64,000 nucleotides of DNA from Telmatactis stephensoni (Eukaryota > Cnidaria > Anthozoa > Actiniaria > Isophelliidae). The translations under genes were made by a program, and so were the position numbers. This document shows positions 35,241-46,595 of the stretch, in pieces. The notes below the pieces were generated by a model. It was not told the origin of the DNA, did not search any database, and saw only the letters and a list, made by a program, of their open reading frames with translations. Location: positions 645,001 through 709,000 of the forward strand of contig JALIZF010001802.1 in NCBI GenBank assembly GCA_029948255.1, given 5' to 3'. The number at the start of each line of letters is the position of its first letter. The first letter of the stretch is position 1.

Positions 35241-36559
35241 GTGTTAAGTGTCCCTACCATCAAATTTACCTACGCTCACTCTTCCACTAACGTTCCTTTT
35301 CTAGATGTTAACGTTTCTATTGCTAACGGTTCTATTGAAACTGACCTTTATTCTAAACCCACCGACAAGCATCAGCATCTTCTTTTCTCATCATGTCACC
35401 CATCTCATACAAAAAAGGCCATCCCATACAGTCTTGCATTACGTCTTAGACGTATTTGCTCCACTGATCAATCTTTCAAAACTCGCTCTTCTGAATTAAT
35501 TTCATATCTCCTCAAACGTGGCTATTCACTTAATTTCCTTAAAAAACAAATTAACAGAGCTGCCGATGTACCTCGACATGTTGCTTTACAACCCAAGCCC
35601 AAATCATCTACTAACCGCATCCCATTCATTCTAACTTATAATCCCATGTTACCATCCATTTCATCTATCATCAAGAAACATTTCAACATACTCCACTCTT
35701 CTAATCGCTGTAAGGAAGTTTTTTCAGAACTTCCTGTTGTTGCTTTTCGGCGCTCTCCTAATCTGCGAGACCTTTTGGTTACAGCCAAACTTCCGGAACT
35801 CTCTTCTTCTAATAATACGAACACTACTCCACGAGGTATCTTTCGTTGTGACTCTAATCGCTGCCTCACTTGTAATTTCATTGCTCACGGTACTAAAGAA
35901 ATAACATTCTCCTCTACTGGTTTAACCCGTACTATTAATTCTCATATAACCTGTAATTCTAAAAACGTTATTTACATGATCCAATGCACTCTTTGTAATA
36001 AACAGTACATCGGTGAAACTAAACGACGACTCAAAGACAGATTTAACAGGAACAACAGGAAGACCACCTGTTCGACAAAAACTAATATTAAATCGGCCCC
36101 CCACCACTGTTTCTGATCATTTTCTTTAAACAGCGCTAATCATACTGCCTCTAACATTCTATTAATCCCTATTGAACAAATCTGCTCTTCCCGTGATGCC
36201 ATTCGCAAAGCTAAAGAAGCTCACTATATAAATCTAGCTAATACTCTAGAACCCAATGGCCTTAATAAACGCGATGAGACGTTTTAGTTTTATTTCCATT
36301 CTTTTTATACATATGCTGTTATAAGTATTACCATTTCTTATCTTTACTGTAATTTCCGTCTATTTGCCACATTTGTAAACTTGTATATCTATTTCCTGTT
36401 ACGTCACTTCCTATATCCACATCTTATATATACATTTACCGATTCCAATTGTAATCCTTTTTTAGCCTGATGAAGACTAGTATTGGCTAGTCGAAAATTC
36501 GCACATTAAAGAATTCCAGTTCTACGACGTATTGTTTCTTCAAGTTTCTCAAATTATTT
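35241..36559 (+). mobile_element. Penelope-like element, 5'-truncated copy B (inverted)
   Basis: An almost identical reverse copy of 33848-35210 reads outward to the right. It begins about 14 codons after the catalytic box of copy A (TIKFTYAHS) and encodes the thumb, Cys-rich linker and GIY-YIG start. Near 36045 small changes in the KDRFN-EHRR region shift the frame to a stop at 36114, so the nuclease is broken here. Matching frame resumes downstream (LGA-like HTASNILLIPI in copy A, around 36140). It shares the 3' region and hammerhead core with copy A. Confidence 0.9.
36467..36516 (+). ncRNA. Hammerhead-ribozyme-like core in Penelope-like element copy B
   Basis: CTGATGA (36467-36473), stem II GACTAG (36475-36480) with CTAGTC (36487-36492), GAAA (36493-36496), stem III AATTC (36496-36500) with GAATT (36511-36515) and C36516. 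It mirrors the copy A core. Stem I pairing could not be found by eye. Confidence 0.55.
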
Positions 36560-36572
36560 TGATTTCTCTCAG

Positions 36573-37737
36573 AAACATTCCCAAAAAGATTGGATAGTGG
36601 CAGAAATTGCTGTTGCAAGACAACTCGGTCTATCTAATTTTGCCACCTGCCTAGACAGTTTTCAAAAGATTTTAAATAAAAATCAAGCAGACAAAGCAGG
36701 CCAAACCGTGTGGGTACTCTCCTTACCTGGCCAATCAACAATTGTGACCATAAAAAGAAGATTGTTGTGTATGGGAAAGAAGATTGTACATGCACTAGAC
36801 CATAGACGTCTGTAACACCTCAAGCATTAGAGATAAATGAGCGTGCCTCGGACATTGAATATCAAGGCCAAGCAGGAAAATGTCCAGAATGCCTTGTCCA
36901 TAAAGCACATCTTAAATCTCACCTTCTTAGTCAAAAGCACAACTGGTCAGAAGCGATGTATGACAAGTGGAAAAAGTCTAAGATGAAGGTCCAGGTTCTA
37001 CCAGAAAAGAATTGTTTCTATGAAGACAAAGAAAAAGGAAAGAAGTGCTCTTGGCGAGGACCTCGCCTTGACGTGCACTTAAAATCCAAGCACAAGATTA
37101 AAGCAGGGTCAGAAGAATATTTACAGCTCATTGCTCTTAGACAAACTCCGCGAGTGACAGAAACAACTACAGTACCGGGCAAACTAGTACCAAAGAAGAG
37201 AAAACCACAAGCAGAGACTGCAACAGCAGCACCAAGAACAACATCCAGTCGCGAAAAAATGCAGAAGCACACCAGGAAATAGACTACACCACCAGTCACA
37301 CCCCAGAAAGAATACCCCACAATTGCTTCAGAATATTCGCCAGCGGTAAGGGATACTCATTGACTAATATGTTGAATATGTTGTTCTTGAATATTTTGTA
37401 CTTCTACTAGGATAGCGACAATGATCTTCTGGACACTTTGATGAAAAAGAAAACTTGAGGAAAAAGAAAAATCTTAGAGGTATATTTCAAAGTTAGAATA
37501 ATTCATATGATAAATCCAACATCTAAACATTATTTGCTTGCTTTTCAGTCTGACGATGAAGAGGTTCCATGCAAGAAAGCAAAGGTTGATGATGATGTTC
37601 AAGAAGATGTAAATGAAGCAGAAGACAATGCTAGTGAAGAAGAAGATAACGAAGAAGAAAGCCAGTCTGATGAAGAGGAACAGGAGGAAGAAGAGGTCGA
37701 GAATGAACAAAAAGACAAGTCAGATCAAGGGCACTAG
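36573..37737 (+). pseudogene. Two-zinc-finger protein, relative of the 42-kb gene, degraded
   Basis: After a TTTCTCTCAG acceptor at the edge of the Penelope palindrome, a frame encodes KHSQKDWIVAEIAVARQLG and a helical segment, ending at 36813. One frame over, two fingers follow: KCPECLVHKAHLKSHLLSQK (about 36871) and a CFYEDKEKGKKCSWRG...H...H finger (about 37015). These resemble the CPEC...H...H and CPFKNC...H...H pair of the main gene. A TAG (37280-37282) and a TGA in a small second exon (37411-37479) interrupt. A last exon (37549-37737) is very acidic (DEEEQEEEEVENEQ), with AATAAA at 37779. No recombinase domain follows. Introns are canonical GT-AG. Confidence 0.5.
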
Positions 37738-37784
37738 AACCATGAAATTGAGCTTAATATTAAGCTGCGATCATTGATAATAAA

Positions 37785-38100
37785 CAAAGTTTTACTTAAC
37801 TCATGTCGCTTGTTATGTAGTAATTGTAGTAATATTTTGCTGCTTATAAGCCTTCAATTGCCTTCTTTACCGCTCAACGATCCAAGGAACAGTTGTATAC
37901 TACGATTGTTTACCGCTGTACCGCCTGTACCAGCCAACGCCGTCGCGACAGTTGTTATATTGAACTAAGTTGCCTCTTTATACCAAAAGGGTTAGGGGTA
38001 GGAAACCAATAGCGGCTCCTTTCACCATTCGTCTGCCTGGATAATTTGATTAAGTTGGCAGTACCTAGGGCAATTTGTTCACTCAACGATGACGGATTAA
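37785..38100. other. Intergenic gap
   Basis: No gene is supported. It lies between the polyadenylation signal of the zinc-finger pseudogene and a foldback element. Confidence 0.4.
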
Positions 38101-38102
38101 CC

Positions 38103-38600
38103 TACGTCGGTTGAGTAATTGTACGCCAAAGTTGGCTTGGCAAAACGTCGGGATTTGAAAAACGATCCCGTCGCGATGACAGGTCGTGCTCTGTTTTGAA
38201 ACGGGTTATTAGCTGTCCTGCTGTAACCATCTCTGTCATTCATTGCTCTATTTCGTCAAAATCCGATCAACGTACAAGAAACTGTACAAAACTCTAGTAG
38301 GTATTTTAATTTAATATCCTGTTTAATATGCCAGTACTATAGCGAGGTACCCCAAATTTGCTCCTCCAAGGTTGGTCTCCAGAGAAAGAGTACTATTGGT
38401 GGTGGTTTTGATGATGTTCTCCTCTCCCTGGTATATCAAATAGTCGTAGTAATAGCTGTCAGTTTTATTTATGGAGCCCGTTACAGCAGGACAACTAATA
38501 ACCCGTTTCAAAACAGAGCACAACCTGTCATCGTGACGGGATCGTTTTTCAAATCCCGACGTTTTGCCAAGCCAACTTCGGTGTACGATTACTCAACGAT
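38103..38600. mobile_element. Foldback element with about 125-bp arms
   Basis: The left arm 38103-38230 (GTTGAGTAATTGTACGCC at its outer end, then GGCTTGGCAAAACGTCGGGA) is inverted at 38472-38598 with few differences. The spacer is about 240 bp and non-coding. It fits a MITE or foldback transposon. I could not define a clear target-site duplication. Confidence 0.65.
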
Positions 38601-41600
38601 TACATAAATACAAAAACTACCATTTAATCGGGCTCAGCACCCAAATTTGACGGCCAATATCTCAACAGATATTAAACCAAATACCCTCTTCTATTTATTA
38701 CAGGAAGAGCTACTAATGGAGTATATAACTGTATATTTATTTTGAGAAAATATTATAAAAACAAGTAGTGAAAAATCTTTGAAAATAATAAAAAAGAAAG
38801 AAAAATTACCCTGGGGGGAGGGTTAACCTGCAAATTGACCATTTGGTCACTTTGACCTGCAAATGGACCAATGCAATATGCAATTTAGAAATTACAATGC
38901 AAAACTGAAATATAACCCTGGGGTATCGGTCATTTTGTAGGTTATGGTCACTTTGCATCCATATCGGTCATTTTGCATATGCAAAAACAACCATGGACCT
39001 GGCCCTAACCCGACCTCCCCTTTAAGAATGTCCGTGAGGGTTTGGGGTTGGTAAAACTCGTTTTTTTTCAATTTTTTTTAGTTTTTCTGTTTCTTTAAGT
39101 TGCACCCGGTGTTTTTGTATAGTTTTTTTTCGAAAATTCTCATTTTTTCATTTTTTCATTTCCCAACTAAAAATTTTTTCCCTGAATTTTCACTCGATTT
39201 TGATTGGCTATAACTTCTCATCGAATGAACGCCCGCCAACGAGACATAGCTCATGTTGTAGATCTTTATTAGCTCTTTATAACAGTATATAGTTTGTATG
39301 TCCTAGGGTTAACCCTGGGGTAAAATTGGAGGTTCTGGCATGCCCCCTGACATCTACATACTCTAAGTGCCATCTTGACATAAACTCATTTTTTTGAAAA
39401 CCCTAAATTGCCAAAATCTTTAATATTTATGCTAGCGCAGCGAAACTTTCCCCGATTATGTTTTTTGAGGTGCTGAGTTCATTTCTGCCAAAAAAATTTG
39501 GATTCATGCGCATGCGCAGAAGATAGGCTCAGTTTTTGAAATGTGCATTTTTAGGGGAAATTAGGGTTACGTTTTTGAATGTCTTACTTCAATCAGATTT
39601 CCATAATTTTTGGTATGTGGCATCTTTGAGTCATTGTCTATATCTTGGTCAAGTCAGATTTGGAAAATGAAAAATTGTGATTTTTTTATTCAATGTTAAA
39701 TTTTCCATTTAGGGCTTTTTTTCACCTACTTTACCATGCTCTAACTTCTTGTTGTTTTTCTTGTTCGGAATGAAATTATCTTTACAATATTACCCCTTTC
39801 TTTGTCTTTTCGTCCATTATCAAAAGGTTTGCTGGCAATGCAAAGTTTGCTCAGAATAAGGGTACAATGTTGTCATTTAAATTATTTTTTTGAGAAAAAC
39901 ATTAAGAAATTATGATACCTTCCTCAAAGAATTTCTGAAAACAATGTATGTACGAAATAAAGCTACTGTTTCGTGCATTACCATTATTGAAACGGATTTC
40001 AAGAAAAATAAATTCTCAATTTTTGATACTCAGTTTTGTGATATTTATTAAGAAATTCATTTGTCACGTGACATCTATTGTATGCAAATGAGATTTGGCT
40101 GACGTCATCAAATTGTTTCGATGTTTGTTTCACGTGATTATGGTTATGTAATATTGCTTTACAACAGAGATATTTGGAAGTGAATTTTTAGGATATTTCA
40201 TGTAACCATAGCAACAGGTTTTGTTTATTTTCAATTCTGTTGTTGTTATTAAATGTGTATTGGTAATACACGTTTTGTTGTAAAGTAGATTAGTTGAACT
40301 CTTTTTATTTTACGAGAAATGAATTTTTATTGACTTTTGCAAAAAAAGGTGTATAGCCACCTTAAGTTATAGAATCTCCAAACTCTAAGTTAATAGTTTG
40401 CTAGAATTTGAGGTGGTTCATAAGTTGTGAGAATATGACGTGGCTAAATTGAAAAGTCGCTGTTTTATGATTTTTTAAAGTTTCATACATAAATTGTTCA
40501 AAAATTTCAAATTTTGAACCACCATAACTTCCTCCAATATGCATGAATCTCAAAGATTTTTCAAAACCCAAGAAGTCTTGATGAGACCTTCTCAATTGCA
40601 CTTTTACGTTGATGAACTCTTCGAGGTTAATGATTTATGAATTTTCAAATGTTCAACAAATATTCAAATTTCCCGCCAAAACGTTACGTAATGATCATGT
40701 GCAGTTGTATGTGCGTGATACTACTTGCTCATGGCTATCTATTATTGTTTGTTGGAAGAAGTTGGAACTGCTAAATACAAAGATATAGCGGTATGTCTTT
40801 GCGCATGAGCAGGTCAAATTTGAGTTATAACATGTTTAAAATAGGTCTTATTGTGTACATTTCAAAAATGATATTTATATGCGTTGATTGTTTATATTTG
40901 CTGCTTAAATTTAGTAAACATATCGAAAAATGGCCATGTTTGAACATTTATAACTTCTGCGCATGCGCATTGATTAGACTCATTTTTAAAGCACCGTCTT
41001 GCCAATCTCAAATATTTATTGTACGTGTGTAGTTTTGGACCTTTCTGTTTGTTTCAATGCCTCAAAACTGCTATTTTTTGGAAATTAAAAGTACCTCTTC
41101 TTTACTTTTAAGGTTAATGGTGATTGGTTCATTTTAACAATAGAATCTGCTCAATTCACCCCCCTTACAGTAAACTATTTGAGTTGTGCAATAACGTTAT
41201 GGAGTATCAAGGATATCTGAGCATTACTTTTGGAGATATAAATTTTTGAACTTGGCTATTATTTTCTCTGTTTTTCATTATATATCATAGTTGCTTACTC
41301 CCGTCCCCTCTCCCCCTCAGTGGCACTTTGGGTTACTGGCAGCCATCTTAAAGACGTAAAGTACTTTCTCAGCTGTTAGCGTGTTATTTTTGTCTCCGAT
41401 TTTGGTTGTTGGTGGGACTAAAGTCACTGGGCATCTTTCTAAATTCAAGGTGAAGGTAACTTAGTGGAGTTTACAACTTCTAATCATTTCGATGTTTCAT
41501 AATCATTAATAATTCATAATCGTGTTGAGTTTTACGATCGCTACACGTGTTTCTAAATTTTCTATTATTATGAAGCAATGCCAGCCTTTCTGTTTCACTG

Positions 41601-42046
41601 AGTGGCATCAAACACATCTCTTATATTTGTAAATATATATTTTGAAGTAATTTTTGCTATGATTACCTTTTAAATGGTAGATTATGGGGTCTTTTCTATT
41701 CTCTAATGCTTTTAAATAAAATTTGGACTAAGGGGGGGAGGGTCATTACTCTTCTTTTATACACTGTTTTTAGCCTTTTTGGCTATAACTTCTGAAGGAT
41801 TCAATGTATTTTAATCAAATAAAAAGCAAATGAAAGTACTTGAAATGCTTAACCACCTAAGTGTAAGGGGGGAGGGGAGGGTCATTACTTTGGTCTTATA
41901 CAACATTTTAAGCATATTAGGCTTTAACTTCATCAAACAAAAGATAAACTACTTGAGATGGGTAGCACCTAAGTATTAAAGGGACCGGAATCTTTTCAGG
42001 GGGGTGCATGCCTCATCTAAACTTATAGAATTTCTGTTTTATTTAG
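38601..42046. other. AT-rich upstream region of the recombinase gene
   Basis: Nothing coding is supported. It holds several GGTCATTTTGCA-like words at 38830-38990, a few GC-poor hairpins and CGCATGCGCA at about 39507 and 40961. A possible 5' leader of the downstream gene ends near 41452 (next entry). Confidence 0.35.
41320..41452 (+). promoter_or_regulatory. Possible promoter and 5' UTR exon of the recombinase gene
   Basis: A pyrimidine-rich CCCCTCTCCCCCTCAG stretch is followed by GGCAGCCATCTTAAAG, which matches the YY1-type AAGATGGCTGCC core in reverse and is common near metazoan start sites. The segment ends TTCAAG|GTGAAG, a possible donor that would splice to the acceptor TTTATTTAG at 42046, 8 bp before the ATG. 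It is inference only. Confidence 0.25.
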
Positions 42047-42054
42047 TGGTAAGC

Positions 42055-45000
42055 ATGACTCTTACAAAGAAAGAAATACTCATCCAAATGACCCAGATGA
42101 GAGAGCTCTTTAAACAGTCCACCAAGGTTTTCAATCTTGTCATGCGGCAAATGGTACGTTCTTCTATAAAATGTGCTGTATTGCACTCTACTATCATTAA
42201 AACCGAGCTATTTTTTATAGGCCAAAACACAGTATAAACTCCTCGGAGATGTCTTAAAGAAGGATTTTGAGGTAGAAACGGTCTCAGAAATAGATTCTAC
42301 GGAGCCAATCATTCAAGGCTATGTGGTAAACCTTGATGAGGGAGAGCAAGTAGATTATTTGCTCTGCCCACCGCAAGCAGTTCCCCTGGATGAGGAGGAA
42401 GATGAAGATGAATTTTTTTCTGTGCCATTAACAGAAATTGCATGTAAGTGCAGCTTAAACATAGAGTAGTTTTCTTGTAAAAACACTTACCTTTTTGCTT
42501 TATATAGCTGATGACTTGGCTTTGATCGGCGTGGACGCTGAAAAGGAGAAGAGAAGAAAGGAAGAGATCGAAAGGATGAATGAAATGAGGAAACTTCAGG
42601 ATGAAAACTGGAAGCAGAGGGAGAAGGAACGAAACAGTGAAATAGCTCAAAGAGTAGCCTTTGTCAAAACAAAACAAAGGAAAATGAAAAGAAGTAAGTC
42701 TGACTCAACAGATATATGTATTAAATATTTTTTGCCTTCCAAATTGTCCATTTCTCTTATAGCCTTTAAAGAAATGTCAACTTCCACGTCGACCTGCACA
42801 ACAGCAGCGACCTCTACAACAACTGAAACACAAGCAGAAAATGAAGAAGAACAAGATGAAGTCATTCTCCTGGCAGTACAGGCCAATGAGCAAAACAACG
42901 AAGAGAAAGACAACGAAGAGGTCAAGGAAAAACAGGCCAAGCTCGAGAAAATAGGAACAGAACCAGAACAAACAGACAGCCAACAGAACCCCCGAGTAAA
43001 GAAGTGCCCTGAGTGCAACCAGTCTCTGATGTGGCTAGATCGACATCTCAGAAAAACCCATGGGTGGTCCGAGCAGCGTATCAGCGAGAGAAGACGTTCC
43101 CTCTTTCAGACTAAGCCTAAGAAAAAATACAGCTTAAGGCAATGCCCATTCAAGAACTGCGGGAAATGGCTAACATACTTTGCCTTCCACTGGGCCAAAG
43201 TACATGGATTAACAAAAGAAAACAACAGCGAAGAGTAAGGAAATTGTACTTGAGTACCACTATTTTTCCTTTCCTATATTGTAGTTTTTGTCTCCACAGA
43301 TATAAAAGGAAACTAGTCCAAGCGCGAAGTCTGCATAAGAAAAACAAACTGGCACAGTTGGGAATAGACGTCAAAGTCCCATCTATCAAAATAGAGCCTA
43401 CTGAGAAAGTTACTACTGAGACAGGCCATTACTCTCCAGTAAAAACCAGAAAAAAGATCATCCAGTATGACCTCACAGAATCCTCTGACAGCACAGAAGA
43501 TGAGTACTCTCCAGTGAAAGACGAAGAGGAGGAAGAATCATCCAGTGCCGATGAAAAGCCAGAACAACCTAAAGAAGAGACAGAAGAAAAAGAACAATCA
43601 AAGACGGTAGAATCAAGTACCACGTTTGCAGAGTCAATTAAGCTGTTTGAGAAGTTTCTAAGACGACCAGCCGGTGGACTGAAACAGCCCAAAGATGCTC
43701 TGGAGACAAGCCAGAAAGTTTTTAACCTCTGCACCGAAGTAAACGGCAAAGAACCAGCCACGGTCGAGGAGGCACTATCCTCAGAGGAGATGTGGGACAA
43801 GTTTTTTCAACCGTCCCTGGACATGCAGGAGGAGGCTAGACTAGGGGAAGACGTGTCGAAATATAGAAAGCCCTCTACTCTTCAAAACTATGTCACGGCA
43901 TTAAAGCTGTACGTTGGATACGTTCAATATGACGAGCAATACACTTTCGACTCTGACTTCCAAAAGAAGCTCAAAGGTTGGTATTATCCTTTGCAAATAT
44001 TGAAATGTTTGTTATTGTATATGGTATATGGTATATATTGTATCTTCCTCAGTACTTGAACGAGAACTACCAGCCTGGAACACAGCCTGCCAAAAAAGTC
44101 GAGGGGTGCAGACGAACATGAAGAGAAAGCAAGATGAGGAGGAAATAGTTTCAATAGAAGAAATCAAGAAAATACTCAGCTCTGAGCTGGCCTTGAAATG
44201 CGGCCGACGACTACAATATTTTTATAATTCGAAGAAAGCAAAATCACGTGTAAGTAGGACCTCTTCAAACTACATCTTCTCCCTGGGAAAGTAAAAAATG
44301 CATTTTATTGTATTATATCTTCAGGTCCATGATCTCCAGAGCCATGAGATAGGCGTCCTAAGAAACTACATGATGGCTGTAATAATTTTTTATAGCGCGG
44401 GGAGAGCAAGCCTGATAGGAAACCTAACGGTGAAGGACGTGAAAGACTCGAAACATAACGATGTCCATGACGTCTTCACCATAACAGTACACAAACATAA
44501 AACCAGCAGTGCATATGGAAGTGCTTATATTCACCTGGATCGAGATACGTTTTGCCAGCTATTGGGATACGTTGCTGTGGTTAGGTAAGAATTTATAGAC
44601 AAACTATGCACTTGAATGGCACTTATTGAACTTATTACATTTCAGGTCTCGAATTTCCAATTCAAAAAGCAAGAAGACAGTATTCATTACGATGTCAGGT
44701 CAACCAGTTCCAAGCAAAAGGGTATTCAAAATGATTACCGAATTTGTGCAGCAAACGGATGCCCTGGATCGCAAAATTTCTCCAACAGTCATCAGAAAGT
44801 CCGTGGTGACAGAATTCTATGGTGATCCGAACACGTCGCAGAAGGACAAACACAATCTCAGTGTCCTGATGTGCCATAGGCCTGAGTGAGTGCATTGTAG
44901 ACTTATCCACAGTTTGATAATTAGTGTTCTAATTTTTCCCTTCCATTTTTAAGCACTGCAACAAGGTACTACAATGTGAACTTGAGAAAGGAGGAGTCGG

Positions 45001-45828
45001 CAGAGGCTGCGAAGCTGGTAAAGAATAAACTAGACAGGTAAACAGGTAGTAGAATAGAAACAGAATAGAAAGTTGAATATAAGAACAAACATTGGAAAGG
45101 ATAGAATTCTTACTCACAGTAGTAACCTTTCTGTTTCTTTTATCTTGCTAAAGAGATCTCAAAGAATCAACCTCAAATCAAGATCCAATGAAGAAGGTTG
45201 AGCGAACTTTGCCAAAAAAGGGCTGGCAAGCTCCCTCTGAAGAAGAGAAAGATGTGTAAGTGTTTAACAAAAATATAAACATATGAAATAATTTGCTACA
45301 AACAAACATATAACAACCATATAGAGTTATGCAATTACAATTACTATACTTATCTTAACAGGTGGGGTTTTGACGATCTCCCCGATGATGGTAGTGGTGG
45401 TCTACAGAAGAAGAAAAGGTAGTTAGTACAAGATGTTGATACAAGAAATAAATAAAAACAGCAGAGACTGGCATTTGGTAACAGCTATTATTCATTCTTA
45501 CAGAGACGGTGTTGACGATTGGCCTGAAGATGAAGAGGATACAGGGCCAGTGGCAAAGAGAAAGAAAAGGTAGTAAGGTGTTGATACAAATTTAAATAAT
45601 ACATGCAGTTTAGCACTGGCTTATTTTACTTTTAGACAAGACTGGTCTCTGGCAGACGAAATGTCCATTTCAAAACATCTGAAATTTCTTGCAAAGCGCA
45701 ATGAGATGCCCATCCGACACACCATCAGGATGGAGTTCATCAGGCACCTGCCTGAGATCTATAAGAGAGAAGGAGCGAAGAGATGCGAGGAGAAAATAAG
45801 ATCGATGTGGAAAAAAGAGCATAATTAA
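42055..45828 (+). CDS. Zinc-finger / tyrosine-recombinase (Crypton-like) protein, 13 exons
   Basis: Exons by GT-AG reading: 42055-42153, 42221-42443, 42508-42693, 42763-43234, 43300-43976, 44053-44249, 44325-44584, 44646-44885, 44954-45037, 45154-45255, 45362-45418, 45504-45569, 45636-45828. They sum to 2856 bp, 951 codons plus stop, with every phase matching. Domains: acidic N-terminus; Lys/Glu coiled coil (about 130-170); C2H2 fingers at 251-269 and 297-317; acidic linker; helical DNA-binding-like core (about 400-550); tyrosine-recombinase catalytic domain (about 615-800) with R645 (GRASLIGNLTV), K677 (HKHKT), T752-x-x-R755, H782 (LMCHRPD) and Tyr791 (TATRYYN). The usual first box II His is Thr. 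Introns are only 61-116 bp. The C-terminus has small W/D-rich repeats. Related to Crypton transposases or genes derived from them; nuclear DNA binding is likely. AATAAA at 46185. Confidence 0.85.
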
Positions 45829-45868
45829 TATGTTTGTCTCTGTTTAGTATATAGTATAGGAAAGCTTG

Positions 45869-46210
45869 TGCTCTTAGGAATTAGTGTTTGCTAAATGTTA
45901 ATAGAGTGCCAAGCTGAAAGTTATATTTGTTGATAACTCAAAACAAGCTGCTATCAAAGTTAGAGTACAAACACTAAAATTTTGCAATATAATAGCACGA
46001 AATTGTGAAAACTTTTTCACACTTTTAGTGTTTGTACTCTAACAGATCTATTTGTTAATATGTTCATAAGAGTTAAATCAAGTAAACAAATGTTTCTTAG
46101 AAGTGAAAACTTGTACTCTGGAGGATTAGTGGCTGCTAAATGTTAATAGAGTGCCAAGCTGAAAGGTGTATTTCTTGATAACTCAATAAAAGTCAACTGA
46201 AGTAGAATAT
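45869..46210 (+). other. 3' UTR with direct and inverted repeats
   Basis: Two direct copies of a roughly 74-bp unit (TGTTAATAGAGTGCCAAGCT core) lie at about 45869-45942 and 46112-46185. Between them TTAGAGTACAAACACTAAAA (45959-45978) pairs with its exact complement at 46024-46043. AATAAA lies at 46185-46190, so these elements are probably transcribed in the 3' UTR of the recombinase gene. Confidence 0.6.
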
Positions 46211-46233
46211 GTAGTTTCTTTTTTGTTCATGCG

Positions 46234-46306
46234 TGCTTTATGACCATAAAATATGATCTTTGTAGATTCTGGATTTGACCCAGAATCTACAAACATCATA
46301 TTTTAT
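46234..46306. repeat. Strong hairpin downstream of the recombinase gene
   Basis: Arms of about 32 bp (GACCATAAAATATGATCTTT ... GATTCTGG, and the complement) surround a 6-8 base loop near ATTTGA. There is about one mismatch. It is a small palindrome of unknown use. Confidence 0.75.
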
Positions 46307-46595
46307 GGTCACAACTAAAAAAGTATAGGAAACGTAGGAACAATACCCTAGAATAAAAAAATCATAAATTATTAACTTTTACTGATGAATTAATGTTTTT
46401 CCCAATACGTGAAAAATTAGGATATTTGAGGTGAATATTCAAGGGAAAAAATGTGACAATTTAGGGGAAAATGTGACGATTTAGGGCATTTGTGTGAAAA
46501 TTTAGGGATTTAATGTGACATTTAGGGTTTTAAGTGAAAATCAAGGGGGAAATGGTGAATATACAGGGATGTGACGGTGAAAATTCAGGAGAGGT

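Noticed and set aside
42647..43800. Minus-strand frames of 123 codons opposite the recombinase gene
   Set aside because: Ser/Cys-rich mirror images of acidic Lys/Glu-rich coding sequence on the plus strand.
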